Part shown: positions 24,790 through 35,647 of the stretch, piece after piece
Layout of the letters: every line of letters begins with the position of its first letter
Position numbering within the stretch: position 1 is the first letter of the stretch
DNA from: Ephydatia muelleri
Taxonomy: Eukaryota; Porifera; Demospongiae; Spongillida; Spongillidae
Length of the DNA stretch: 64,000 bases
Direction of reading: 5' to 3'
NCBI GenBank assembly: GCA_013339895.1
Contig: JABACO010000004.1
Span: 13,195,878 to 13,259,877, forward strand
Made by a program: the position numbers and the translations under genes
Notes under the pieces: generated by a model
Told to the model about the DNA's origin: nothing
What the model saw: only the letters and a program-made list of their open reading frames with translations
Database searches by the model: none

Positions 24790-27260
24790 TAGTTCTTTGT
24801 GATATGTGGACAGATGGGCATTTTGGAGATTTGTGGAGTCGGGCAGTAAAGTGTACATCCAAATCATATTCACTTCACCCTAAGGTAGACCCAGGCAGGA
24901 GAAAAGTGGCTTCTGCCATTTCATTGGCTCAGGATGGTCTCTTCGGAAAGGCCTGCCAAGTCCTCACATCTTCTGGAGTTGCACCCAATAATGATGACAC
25001 TTGGAATCTACTCATCAGTAAGCACCCCAGTAGTGCTTGCCCAGCCATTCCCCTCCCATCAAACAGAGATTATACATTTCCACCTGATCTAAGCCTTATG
25101 GACATTCTCAGATCCTTTCCCAAATTAACTGCAGCTGGACCCTCTGGGCTCCGAATACAGCACCTGATTGATGCTGCAGAGGTTCCTTTGCAGACTCCAC
25201 TCCTCCACACACTCCGTGCTGTCATCAATCTGCTGATCTTTGGTAGTGCTCCACTGGATGTTGCCATCTTCCTCGCAGGAGGTAATCTAACTGCCCTAAA
25301 CAAGCCCGTACCAGGAGACATCTGCCCTATTGCTGTGGGGGAAGCCTTACGGCATCTGACAGGAAATGCCTCTGTGCTGCCCTTCGAAGCAAAATGGCAT
25401 CATTTTTTGAGCCATATCAATTTGGTGTGGCCTTCCCTTGTGGAGCTGAGAAGATTGCTCACGGCTTGAGAACATGTATAGAACAACACTGGTCGGAAAA
25501 TGACTTTGGTGTTTTGAAAGTGGACATGACGAATGCATTTAATTTGGTCTCTCGCCAAGCTATCCTGTCAGAGTGTGCCAGGCATTTCCCTGAACTTCTC
25601 GCTTGGGTCAGCTGGTGCTATGGACAGCACCCTCTTCTTTGGCACCATTTAGGCTGCTTGACATCAGAGTCAGGTGTCCAACAAGGAGATCCACTTGGAC
25701 CCCTGTTATTTTCACTTGTCTTAAACATCTTAGTCATGAAAGTAGCAAGAGACAGTGCCTGCTCTAACTTACCATTCCATGCCTGGTACTTGGATGATGG
25801 GGTTATCGCTGGGCCCAGGTCTTCGTTGTGCAGGATACTGTCTTTGCTCCAGGAAGAAGGCCCTGCTCTAGGTATTATTGTCAACCTGCCTAAATGTGAG
25901 GCGTTTAGCCGACATGGCCTTGACATGTTCCCATTGCGCATGAAGAAATCTGACAAGCCCAGTTTGGAGATTCTAGGGATTCCCATCGGCAACCAGGAGT
26001 TTTGTTCCTCTTTTATTTCCAAAAAACACACCAAAGCAAAGATCCTATTGTCACTACTTGAGGAGGTTGGGATAGTTGATCCGCAGGTTGCATTAATCCT
26101 TCTTAGTCTTTGTAAGGCATTTTGCAAACTGGTACATCTGGCAAGGGCAACTCCATCAACACTCACATCTAAAGTCTTTGCTCTTATCGATGATGATATC
26201 CGAATGACCCTTCTGTCAATGCATTGGGGTAGACATGTCTGATACAGCATGGCAACAAGCTCAGCTTAGTCCAAGTAGAGGGGGCCTTGGGTTTCGGTCA
26301 TTGTCCCGCCACTCATCGGCAGCTTTCATCTCCTCCTTATGCTCATCTGGTTTCGGTCTGCAGTCATCTCACCATCTGTCTCAAGCAATAGAGACATTCA
26401 ACAGCTTGGTCTCACCTGCAGATGCAGTCAGTGTTGAGTCTCTCCTCACTTCATCAGTCTCCCAGAAATACCTTTCTGGTAAGTTGGATGATCGTGTTTT
26501 CAACATACTACTGAATTCATCATCGGTAGCCGACAAGGCACGTCTTCTGTCAGTTTCCTCCCCCCATGCTGCATCCTGGCTTTCAGTTGTGCCCTCTGAG
26601 AACTTGGGGCTTCACTTGGATCCCCCTGTTTTCCAGGTGGCCATCAAATGGTGGCTTGGACTTGACACCTCAAAGGGCTCCCAATGTGCACTGTGCCCAG
26701 GTAGTACACTTGATCACCTTGGCCACCATGCAGTTACCTGCAAGTATGGTGGAGATGTGGTCTCTCGCCATAATAGGATTAGGGACATCCTGGTAGAAAC
26801 CTGTCGTCGGGCGCACATAGGGGTTAAGGTAGAAGTTGGCAATAATCTTAGCAGAGACCACAGCAAGACCCGTCCAGCTGACATCTTACTTCCCAACTGG
26901 TTCTTGGGCAGAACTGCAGCATTAGATGTGAGCATCACCTCACCGCTTAATCCTGTCACTTTGTTGGAAGCGGGAGTGTCGGCCACCGCTGCAGCCCAGG
27001 CCACTGAGGCTAGGAAGCACCAAGCCAATGACCCTAAATGTTCTGAACTAGGTTGGGTATGTGTCCCTATGGTAGTGGAAACCTATGGGGCTTGGGGAAA
27101 GGAAGCCACAGCCATCATCTTTTCTGTAGCCTCCAGACTTGCCACCTCCACATGCCGGCCAAAGTCCACCATACTCCACGAGATCTATGTCGGCTGAATC
27201 TCAACCTTGTGTGTGCCAATGCCACAGCTATCCTTTCTAGGATAGCTCCTCCACCATAAA
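24790..27260 (+). pseudogene. non-LTR retrotransposon, copy 2 (5'-truncated)
   Basis: Homology to copy 1 starts abruptly at LCDMW (about 24795), so the N-terminal fingers are missing, as expected from incomplete target-primed reverse transcription. The reverse transcriptase carries PSGLRIQHLIDA, ICPIAVGEALRHL, LKVDMTNAFNLVSRQA, SGVQQGDPLGPLLFSLVL and WYLDDGVIAG. The C-terminus has CALCPGSTLDHLGHHAVTC, HNRIRDILVETCRRAH, RPADILL and the TEARKH segment. Frameshifts lie near 25400, 26230 and 27190. The coding remnant ends at about 27260, before an A/T-rich 3' region and a (TTTA)n tract, a common 3' tail type. Confidence 0.85.
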
Positions 27261-27320
27261 CCTTTTATTATCTGGTGCATATATATATTGAAATAAGATA
27301 ATGTGCATTTATTAGTAGTA

Positions 27321-27356
27321 TTTATTTTTATTTATTTATTTATTTATTTATTTATT
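27321..27356. repeat. (TTTA)n simple repeat
   Basis: Tetranucleotide run downstream of retrotransposon copy 2. It may be the element's 3' tail. The sequence TTATTAGTAGTA just before it resembles ATTATTAGTAGTAG at the 5' junction (about 24780), which could be a target-site duplication. Confidence 0.8.
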
Positions 27357-27359
27357 GTT

Positions 27360-27944
27360 TTTTTTTACAGTGTTGAACATGAAAGTACAAGTATATTTTT
27401 TCCCCCTTTTCAATTGATGCCTCCAAAATTCTCCGAAGACGCGGAGGGCACGTGCTTAAGAGATGTGCATGTGTGAGAGTCTTTCTCTGCTAGACGACGG
27501 GCTGCACTTGAAGTTTTCTTTGCATCTTGTTGGGCCAGTGTATATGATAACGGGTAGGTTGTTGACTGCTTTAAAATCAAATCACACAGGGACTATACTG
27601 GAGTGAGCAGAGTTTTGTTGGGTTGATGATTCCTAACCCACCTAGCCGAACAGGTAATGCTAATAGTTCACGTTCGCTGTCATTGATTGAACTTTGACCT
27701 GTAACAGAGGGTAAGAATATTTATCTGATGATGGCTTCTAATGGTGCACAAAGATCACTGACGTTGGGAACAACTCTGGTTAAGTAGGTCCATTTGCTTG
27801 TGAATCCATGTGTAAAGGCAGCATAAGCAGCATGGGGTTGGGTGATTGCAAATTTAGACAGCAATTTAAGTTCTTTTTCCCAGGTGGAGATTTGTTGGTG
27901 GATAAAAGAATGAACAGTACCAAGAGGAGCTCCAAGATATTTCT
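27360..27944. other. no recognised gene
   Basis: Short frames only. No domain or repeat was recognised. Confidence 0.45.
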
Positions 27945-28690
27945 AATGGCGCGTAACACCCGGGAAATATGCAATTACTTTGCACACTTGTATCTCCATA
28001 ACGGATGAAGCAAAAATTAACGAACAGAACAAATCAATAGGCGGTCATCATGCCTTTTTAATTCAATTTGAATTTTAACCAACTCTATGATGTACTATAA
28101 GCAGGTCTAATTATGAAATATGTACTTCAAAAAATTATTCCATTAACCATTCTTTAACTAAAATCAAGACAAAACCATATCCGTTAAGTTATTAATTCGC
28201 GGTTTGCGAATCAACGGCCGTAGAGTACTTCAATATAACCATACATTGAGGACAATACTAGGAAAAATACGGCGACCCCACTAAAAATCTTGGCAAATGT
28301 AGTGTACTAACAATCCCTCATGGCAAATGCTGAGAAAAATCTGGCGTGCTTTGTATTGAAGTACCCCATAAATGTCTACGGGAAAAAAATACGAGAATAT
28401 TCGTTGATTCGCAAACCGCGAATTAAATACTTCTGACTTTTGACCGCTCATTACTGGATATGGCGGTAGGACCTATTTTGAACCGATTTGGACACTCCTA
28501 CCTGAAGATGTGGCCGTTTTGAACCCTACGGGGTATCGGACCTTGTAACGTCGGTACCCCGCATGTGTAAGACACCAAAATGATAGCGTTAATATTTCAG
28601 AAGATAATTATATCGATTTAAATTTTATGTTATAAAATAAAATCCATAAGACCCATTTTCGTATAGAACGTTCCATATGCATGTATCGCG
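27945..28690. repeat. degenerate foldback element, interrupted
   Basis: It shares TGTATCTCCATAACGGATG..AAAATTAACGAACAGAACAAAT and GGGGTATCGGACCTTGTAACGTCGG with the families at 11774-12600 and 15560-16220. About 400 bp of other DNA, including the 28192-28426 element, separates the halves. Confidence 0.6.
28192..28426. mobile_element. MITE with 25-bp inverted repeats
   Basis: The left end TTAATTCGCGGTTTGCGAAT plus CAACG is mirrored exactly at the right end (CGTTGATTCGCAAACCGCGA plus ATTAA). Subterminal TACTTCAATA/TATTGAAGTA blocks also pair. The TTAA at each outer end would fit a piggyBac-like TTAA target, but no transposase is present. It is nested in a foldback element. Confidence 0.75.
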
Positions 28691-29440
28691 ATATAGACGA
28701 TACCGGCATAAGACATATCGGCGTTATCGCGGCAACACTGCTTTTGTATCGCGTATATTGAATCGAATAGCTTCATGTTGACGAGCTGACTTGGGACCAG
28801 GAAAAGAATATTTCAATTCAACAAAGAACCTTTACAACGAGCATGCACCGTCATATGTAGACTGGCAGAACTAGAACTTGAATAACTTTATTTTCTGTTC
28901 ACCGCGCCGCTGGTAGACAAATGCACCCCCAGGCCCTGGCATGACGTCCAGGAGTTTGGACGTTGACGTTGTGCAGGAATCACTCCGTGGTTGAGGCACT
29001 AAGTGCGGTGATTTGGAATCGAGGCTGTATCTCCATGCAGGTATGCAGGATACAAGTAGAAGCATTGGCCCTGCTAAGACTACCAGCCATAACGTGGGTC
29101 ATCTCCTAGTTTTGGTTCCTTTTTCTTTATGTGCTCTGATGCTGGGAGTGTTTGTAGCTCCATGCACGTATGAAGGGTTCAAGGAGTCTTATAATTAAAA
29201 ATCTGTGAAGACATATAGCAACTGTTTCTGAACTCTATCCTAATATATATTTTTTTTAATTAACAGCCTAGAATTCGGGAATGCCGCTTTACCTTGACTC
29301 GTGCTTGAATATAAGATCCAGTTAAGTTTTTTTAATTACAAATTATTTTCACTACACCTCCTAGCTTGTGTCTGAATGTAATAAAATGATTATTAAATCA
29401 AATCACCTGTTTGGACATCCTTGTGCATCTCTATGTCCCG

Positions 29441-29680
29441 AACTATAGTCACATGGGGCTGCAACTCCCCTTCTTTACCCAACTATAGTCACATGGGGCT
29501 GCAACTCCCCTTCTTTACCCAACTATAGTCACATGGGGCTGGAACTCCCCTTCTTTACCCAACTATAGTCACATGGGGCTGCAACTCCCCTTCTTTACCC
29601 AACTATAGTCACCTGGGGCTGCAACTCCCCTTCTTTACCCAACTATAGTCACATGGGGCTGCAACTCCCCTTCTTTACCA
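29441..29680. repeat. 40-bp tandem repeat, six copies
   Basis: The unit begins AACTATAGTCACATGGGGCT and ends TTCTTTACCC, repeated with one or two substitutions. The opposite arm has only one copy (about 62190-62230), so the expansion is specific to this arm. Confidence 0.95.
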
Positions 29681-29966
29681 AGCATTCCAGTCCATTGCAC
29701 CAAAAGTGCTGATGGTTACACATAAACACTTGATGAGTTAACAAACTGGACTTAAGTTAAGTGCATCCTTGCGACTCCCCAGATGTGCATGGCTAAAGGA
29801 TCACTGTTAACTCTGCAAACATGTACACATCACTCAATGGATGTAATTACACGTAGCAATCTTATCAGCTACATTAAACTGATAACAAGCTTGGAAATTA
29901 ATGAACACATTTAACGACCATGCACTATGTATTCATATGCATGCATGTAATAACTCTACAGCCAGC

Positions 29967-32900
29967 TTATAACTGGTTAGTCTTAATCTGGGCGACAAAT
30001 GATCGGAGCTGAAGAGGGTTAAGTACAACAGTGACATCATCCCCTTTAAAACTCTCCTGAACCTGAGAAAGAGGGAGGAGTTAACCACACCCACACCACA
30101 CAAGGTTAGAGGCCACACCTCCTGGTAGTCAGGAGTTGTCTCCTGGATGGCCAGGATGTCCCACAGCTTAAAGAAGGCCCCTACATCCACAGACTGTGGT
30201 TGCAGCCCACCATTGATGACCCTATCACAGAGCAATGATGGTGTGCTCTTATTGGCCCTGCACTCACCTGAAGGCCACCTCAAAGACATCTTGGTGGACA
30301 TCCAGCAGGTCCAGACCCAAAACATGCACATCCTGTGGAGAGACCATGTGATGGTGATGTGTGGTGTGAGCAAGTGGTACATGCACATGCGAAGGTGTGT
30401 ATGCTGTGTGTGCATGCTGTGATAGTCTGCAGCTACATGTTTATATCATAAATGTACACATCCTCCTTTGAACTTTGAAAAGTAGGGGTCTGTGATGGGA
30501 GTATCTATTTGGAAGGGTGGGAGGAGGACTAGGTGGGAGGGGCTGGTGGGAGGGGCTACGTGCCTGTGGCAAGCTCTGCAAAGGGGACCAGGCAGTCATA
30601 CATCCACTGCTCCATTCTTCACTGGAATTCAGTATAGCAAAGTGAAGTGTGGGAGGAGAGGTGAAGGACATGCTGGTCGCCATGGTGATTGGCTGAGCCA
30701 TCCCTGTTGGTAACACAATGCTTGGAAGCTATGTAGCAAAAGCTCCACCCATAACTCCGCCTACCAGATGACACAAAGCCCAACAAGACAGAATCAGTCA
30801 TAACAGAGTCATCATCTCCACGAGGATCAAACAAAATAGGCAACCTCCTGAGAAGACATGATACAAATGAATACACACTACACACACACACATGCCTCAC
30901 ACACACAAACACACCTGTGCAACATGAATTCCATTATGCCTCCATGAGCTGTGACACCCATTGGCCGTCTTGCCAGAACAGAGAATGTGGTCTGGGGACT
31001 AGCTCCATCAAAATGAGCCCCTCCCACTAGTGGGTATGTATTGCCTTGAAGCAGTACACTTGAGTTGTAAGTCCTTCTCTGCGAGATGTCATTACGCAAT
31101 GAAAGAAGAGTATAACTTCATACTGTGCCCACTCTCTGATAAATACATGTATTTAAAATAAATATATCAGAGTAGCACTGGGGATGAGAATGAAAGAAGT
31201 GCAATAAGGAAATGGGTTGCGATGAACTAAATACATATGCAATGAGAGAGACATTAACAGACTATTCCTATGAGGTCGAGATCAACTACCATTTCGGGAT
31301 AATTCATTCACGCAAACAAACTAAATCAATATTTGTAGTACGGCCACCCACCATAGGATAGATCCCATTGCTGTATGTGATAAAAGAATCAGTGGACAGG
31401 TCTGTTCTGAAAGATGAAGTCAAGGAGGAGGCGTTGTCTGATGGGAGGGGCCCAATACTGTGAGCACAGAGTACACAGAAGGAAAGGAAGGGGAGGAGGA
31501 AAGGGGAGGAGTAAGCACTGTTGACATACATACTTACTTTTAGTGAGATAGAGTGTATTACACAAATCAATAAATGCATCAGGTAAATTGACTAACTTTG
31601 TCTGCCACTCCACAAAGTTGGAGTATTGATCAGTGAAGTCTGAGCTAAGTGGTTTGAAGAGCCGAATGGAATTGTTGAGATACTAAATGTCACCAGGGGA
31701 TAACGGAGGGTGAACCATTTTGTTTACAAATGCATTCAATTGCTAACTGAGTTGAGAGTTTGTGTCACTTCCCAGACCAGAGGACCATTGGCTGTGATGG
31801 TGGTGTGTAGTTTCTGTGGATTGTGTGCATTATTAACACACATACATATCCAAACGTAACCCTTCACTTGCCTTAGGGGTGAGTACTAAGGTATCTTCCA
31901 ATCGGGGAACAAAAGTGTACACATTTGTGCCATCACACACATTGAAGTCCAGAAAAGCCTTCCTCTCCACATATTGAATATATTCCTGTTCAACTGAGTG
32001 GCTGCCATTGGAGGCGGGGCTACTCCACCCAGCAAGATGATTGGTGGCATTGAAGTTCAGTTCAATGGCACCATTGGAGATACTGAATTGAGTTAAGTCT
32101 GATTGGTGAAGAGGTACATGTATAATTGTTAAGTAAATGATACAAACAGCTACATCACTGGATACTGATCACATAATGGCTGCTAGTAGATAGCAGGCCA
32201 TCCTTAGCCCACTCTAGCCCACCATTGGCCCACCATTGGCCCACCATTGGCCCAAGTGCTCTATCCCACCATTGGCCCACCATGGGCCCACCATTGACCC
32301 CATTGGCCCACTCTATCCCACCATTGGCCCACCATTGGCCCACTCTAGCCCACCATTGGCCCACCATTGGCCCACTCTAGCCCACCATTGGCCCACTCTA
32401 GCCCACTCTAGCCCACCATTGGCCCACCATTGGCCCACTCTAGCCCACCATTGGCCCACCATTGGCCCAAGTGCTCTATCCCACCATGGGCCCACTCTAG
32501 GCCACCATTGGCCCACTCTAGCCCACCATTGGCCCACCATTGGCCCACTCTAGCCCACCATTGGCCCAAGTGCTCTAGCCCACCATTGGTCCACTCTAGC
32601 CCACCATTGGCCCAAGTGCTCTATCCCACCATTGGCCCACCATTGGCCCACCATTGACCCCATTGGCCCACTCTATCCCACCATTGGCCCACCATTGGCC
32701 CACTCTAGGCCACCATTGGCCCACTCTAGCCCACCATTGGCCCACACTAGCCCACCATTGGTCCATACTAGCCCACCATCGGCCCACTCTAGCCCACCAT
32801 TGGCCCACTCTAGCCCACCATTGGCCCACCATTGGCCCACTCTAGCCCACCATTGGACCACCATTGGCCCACTCTAGCCCACCATTGGCCCACTCTAGCC

Positions 32901-35357
32901 CACCATTGGCCCACTCTAGCCCACCATTGGCCCACTCTATCCCACCATTGGCCCACTCTAGGCCACCATTGGCCCACTCTAGCCCACCATTGGCCCACTC
33001 TAGCCCACCATTGGCCCACTCTAGCCCACCATTGGTCCACTCTAGCCCACCATTGGCCCACTCTAGGCCACTATTGGCCCACTCTAGCCCACTCTAGCCC
33101 ACCATTGGCCTACTCTAGCCCACCATTGGCCCTCTGTAGCCCACCATTGGCCTACTCTAGCCCACCATTGGCCCACACTAGCTCACCATTGGTCCACTCT
33201 ATCCCACCATTGGCCCACTCTAGCCCACCATTGGCCCACTCTAGCCCACCATTGGCCCACTCTAGCCCACCATTGGTCCACTCTAGCCCACCATTGGTCC
33301 ACTCTAGCCCACCATTGGCCCACTCTAGCCCACCACTGGCCCACTCTAGCCCACCATTGGCCCACTCTAGCCCACCATTGGCCCACTCTAGCCCACCACT
33401 GGCCCACTCTATCCTACCATTGGCCTACTCTAGCCCACCATTGGCCCTCTGTAGCCCACCATTGGCCCACTCTAGCCCACCATGGGCCCACTCTAGCTCA
33501 CCATTGGTCCACTCTAGCCCACCATTGGCCCACTCTAGCCCACCATTGGCCCACCTCTGATAGGCTTCTGTTCCTCACAGCTGGCCTTCTTCATGTAGTA
33601 CACCTCCATACCCCCTGCAGAGGCTTGCACCACAAAGTACACCATTGACCCGACCACTTGTGACCCCACAGTAGCCATCTTGGCATCCAACACCTAGGTC
33701 ACCATGGTTACAATGCTGCTGGAGGAGGGGCATCTAGCCTATACCTACCTGTACACACACACTCTGAGGGAGCTGCACAGACACATAGGAGAGCCTACAG
33801 AAGACATGGAATGTGTGCTCATAGCATGCTGTGAGCATCCCTTACATATCATGGGGCAGAGGGTTCTGCACCACCACCACAGCTATGTTGGCCTCTGTTA
33901 GACCCCTGAGGACAGAGACACTATCCGAACTGAGAGTGTACGTGACTGGACTAGCACTACACAAGATGGCTGCCTGTGGAGGGAGAGAGGGAATGAGAGA
34001 AGTAGAGAAAACCATAGATTCAATCTAGTATGTGTATAACAAAGGGAAAGCTATACTAGAAGATGGAAAGAAGAGGAAGAAGTCTAACCTTCATGAAAGA
34101 AGTGACACTATCCCCGGCAGTCAGAGCTTTCCCAAGCCTAACATTGTAATCATTGTAGCTCTCCGTGAAGCTGGTACCGGTGATGGCATCATGATGCTGC
34201 ATTATAGCAGAGGTGTTCTTGGCTAGGACCAAGGCCTCCTCTACATTGCTATTGCCCAAAAACAAAGACAATGCTCGAATTGTTTCCAGTGCTCTCAGAG
34301 ATGCATCCTGTACCCCTGAGAGAAGCTTCTGTGCTGGTTTGGAGGTGTAGAAACCAGACCAGAAGGAGTCAGCTACTCCACATGGGTTGCTACTAGCAAA
34401 ACACAGTGCAGCCTCACATGGTGAGCATGCAATGTATGCCAGGAAGTCTCCTCCACGTGAGGGAAACGTAACACCTGCACTCAACACCGCGTCCATGTAC
34501 TCACTCAGTGTGGAATATCTTATGGTAAGTCCATATGCTGTGCTGTTGCTATTGATAGCATCAACAATCTCATCCATTGATGCGAAGTCTGTAGTGGCGT
34601 TTTGGAAGGCAAAATCGTTTCCAAATGGCACTAGGACATGATCTGTCATGTACCAGCCGAGCTTCTCCTTGCAAATAGCCACCAGCATGGCTACTTTCAC
34701 TTCCAAGCTAAGGAAGGCTGGAAGGGCAGGTGTGGAGTAATGCGTGTCCAGCACGTGCGTGAAAATCTCACGCCCAGAGAAGGGGCTTCGCCACATGAAC
34801 TCCAGACTTTTCTCAGCCCTCATTTGCTGTTTGACAGAGTCCGGCACCCTGTTGAGAATGATGGAAGTGTAGCCGAGAAGCGAGTATAGCTCCGCCATAA
34901 AGATGGAGTGTCCGAAAGGGTCAATGTGCCATTCGTGTCTCGGCCTTACATTCAAAGTTTCGTTTAAGAACTGCAAGCCGAGGGTCATCTGGTTCAACGT
35001 GGCGTACACGCTGGTATCGGCCTCGTCATGCATCACCCAACCCCCTCCGATAAACTCCAGCTGACCCTTCTCCACCAGTGACGTCACCAACTGACGCTCC
35101 TCCTGCGAGGCTTGGGCCCACCACACAGAGAAGTAGGACACCTCCTCCCAAACAAATCTCCGGTCCTGTCTCTGTTGCAGGGCGACAAGCATGGAGTCGA
35201 GAGTGTATTGGACTTCCGAGTGGTAGTAGTCGTCGAATGATTTCTGGTAGCCCGCGTCGCAATGGCTGTGTGGCACCAGATGCACCACGGGCAGGCTCGA
35301 GGCGCTACGAATGAGCGTCGCTCCGAGACACAAGGCGAGCAAAGCCAAAGCCATCAT
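29967..35357 (-). CDS. GH38 class II alpha-mannosidase (left copy)
   Basis: Multi-exon gene. Exon 1 (ATG at 35357 or 35354, to about 34089) encodes a signal peptide (MALALLALCLGATLIRSASS) and the catalytic domain. Its motifs are HSHCDAGYQKSFDDYY (zinc His and Asp), GGGWVMHDEAD, WHIDPFGHS (nucleophile Asp and zinc ligand), LEFMWR, and QHHDAITGTS (last zinc His). All four expected zinc ligands are present; GW of the first motif is GY. Later exons encode the GH38 middle and C-terminal beta domains: LSISNGAIELNFN-like, GPLPSD, YSNGIYPM, RRPMGVTAHGG, and a final exon ending at TAA 29969-29967. The protein should trim mannose from N-glycans in the secretory or lysosomal pathway. Motifs are mixed between Golgi mannosidase II and lysosomal types, so no symbol is assigned. 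The exon near 31920 is in frame here, unlike the right copy. Confidence 0.85.
32212..33556. repeat. 21-bp minisatellite in the mannosidase intron (left)
   Basis: Unit (gene strand) GTGGGCCAATGGTGGGCTAG plus A, repeated dozens of times with short variants that drop the CTAGA block. It begins directly at the 5' splice site of the exon ending ATCAGAG. All the long PPLAHS/WARVGQWW open frames here are produced by the repeat. Confidence 0.95.
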
Positions 35358-35647
35358 CTGCAGAAATGGGGCGTTGCTTCGGAGCTTAATTAATGCGATG
35401 TCACGTGGCTGCAATGTTTTTTTGAAACCACCCTCGATCTGCCTAAAAGTTAAATACATGCGACTGCTTCACACCGTCACAAAAACTGCGTATCATATAT
35501 TGTTTGCAGGAGGGGTAATCCCCCCACCTATTCTCATGCTTTCAGACTTAGCAGCACAAGCTGTTGGTATTAGAAAGCGCAAATCCCATGTCACTGTTAG
35601 CATAGCCATAGATTATATAGACTGACCGTTAGAGAGTTATGCATGTA

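Noticed and set aside
29433..29690. CRISPR-like array
   Set aside because: The 40-bp units are contiguous with no unique spacers, and the genome is eukaryotic. It is a simple tandem repeat.
32155..33560. Long open frames on both strands rich in PPLAHS or WARVGQWW
   Set aside because: They are generated by the 21-bp minisatellite, which is divisible by three and lacks stops in several frames. Mirror frames occur at 58854-59593.
34387..35314. Plus-strand frames opposite the left mannosidase exon 1, and their mirror frames at 57100-58027
   Set aside because: Antisense shadows of a strongly conserved GH38 exon, without recognisable domains.
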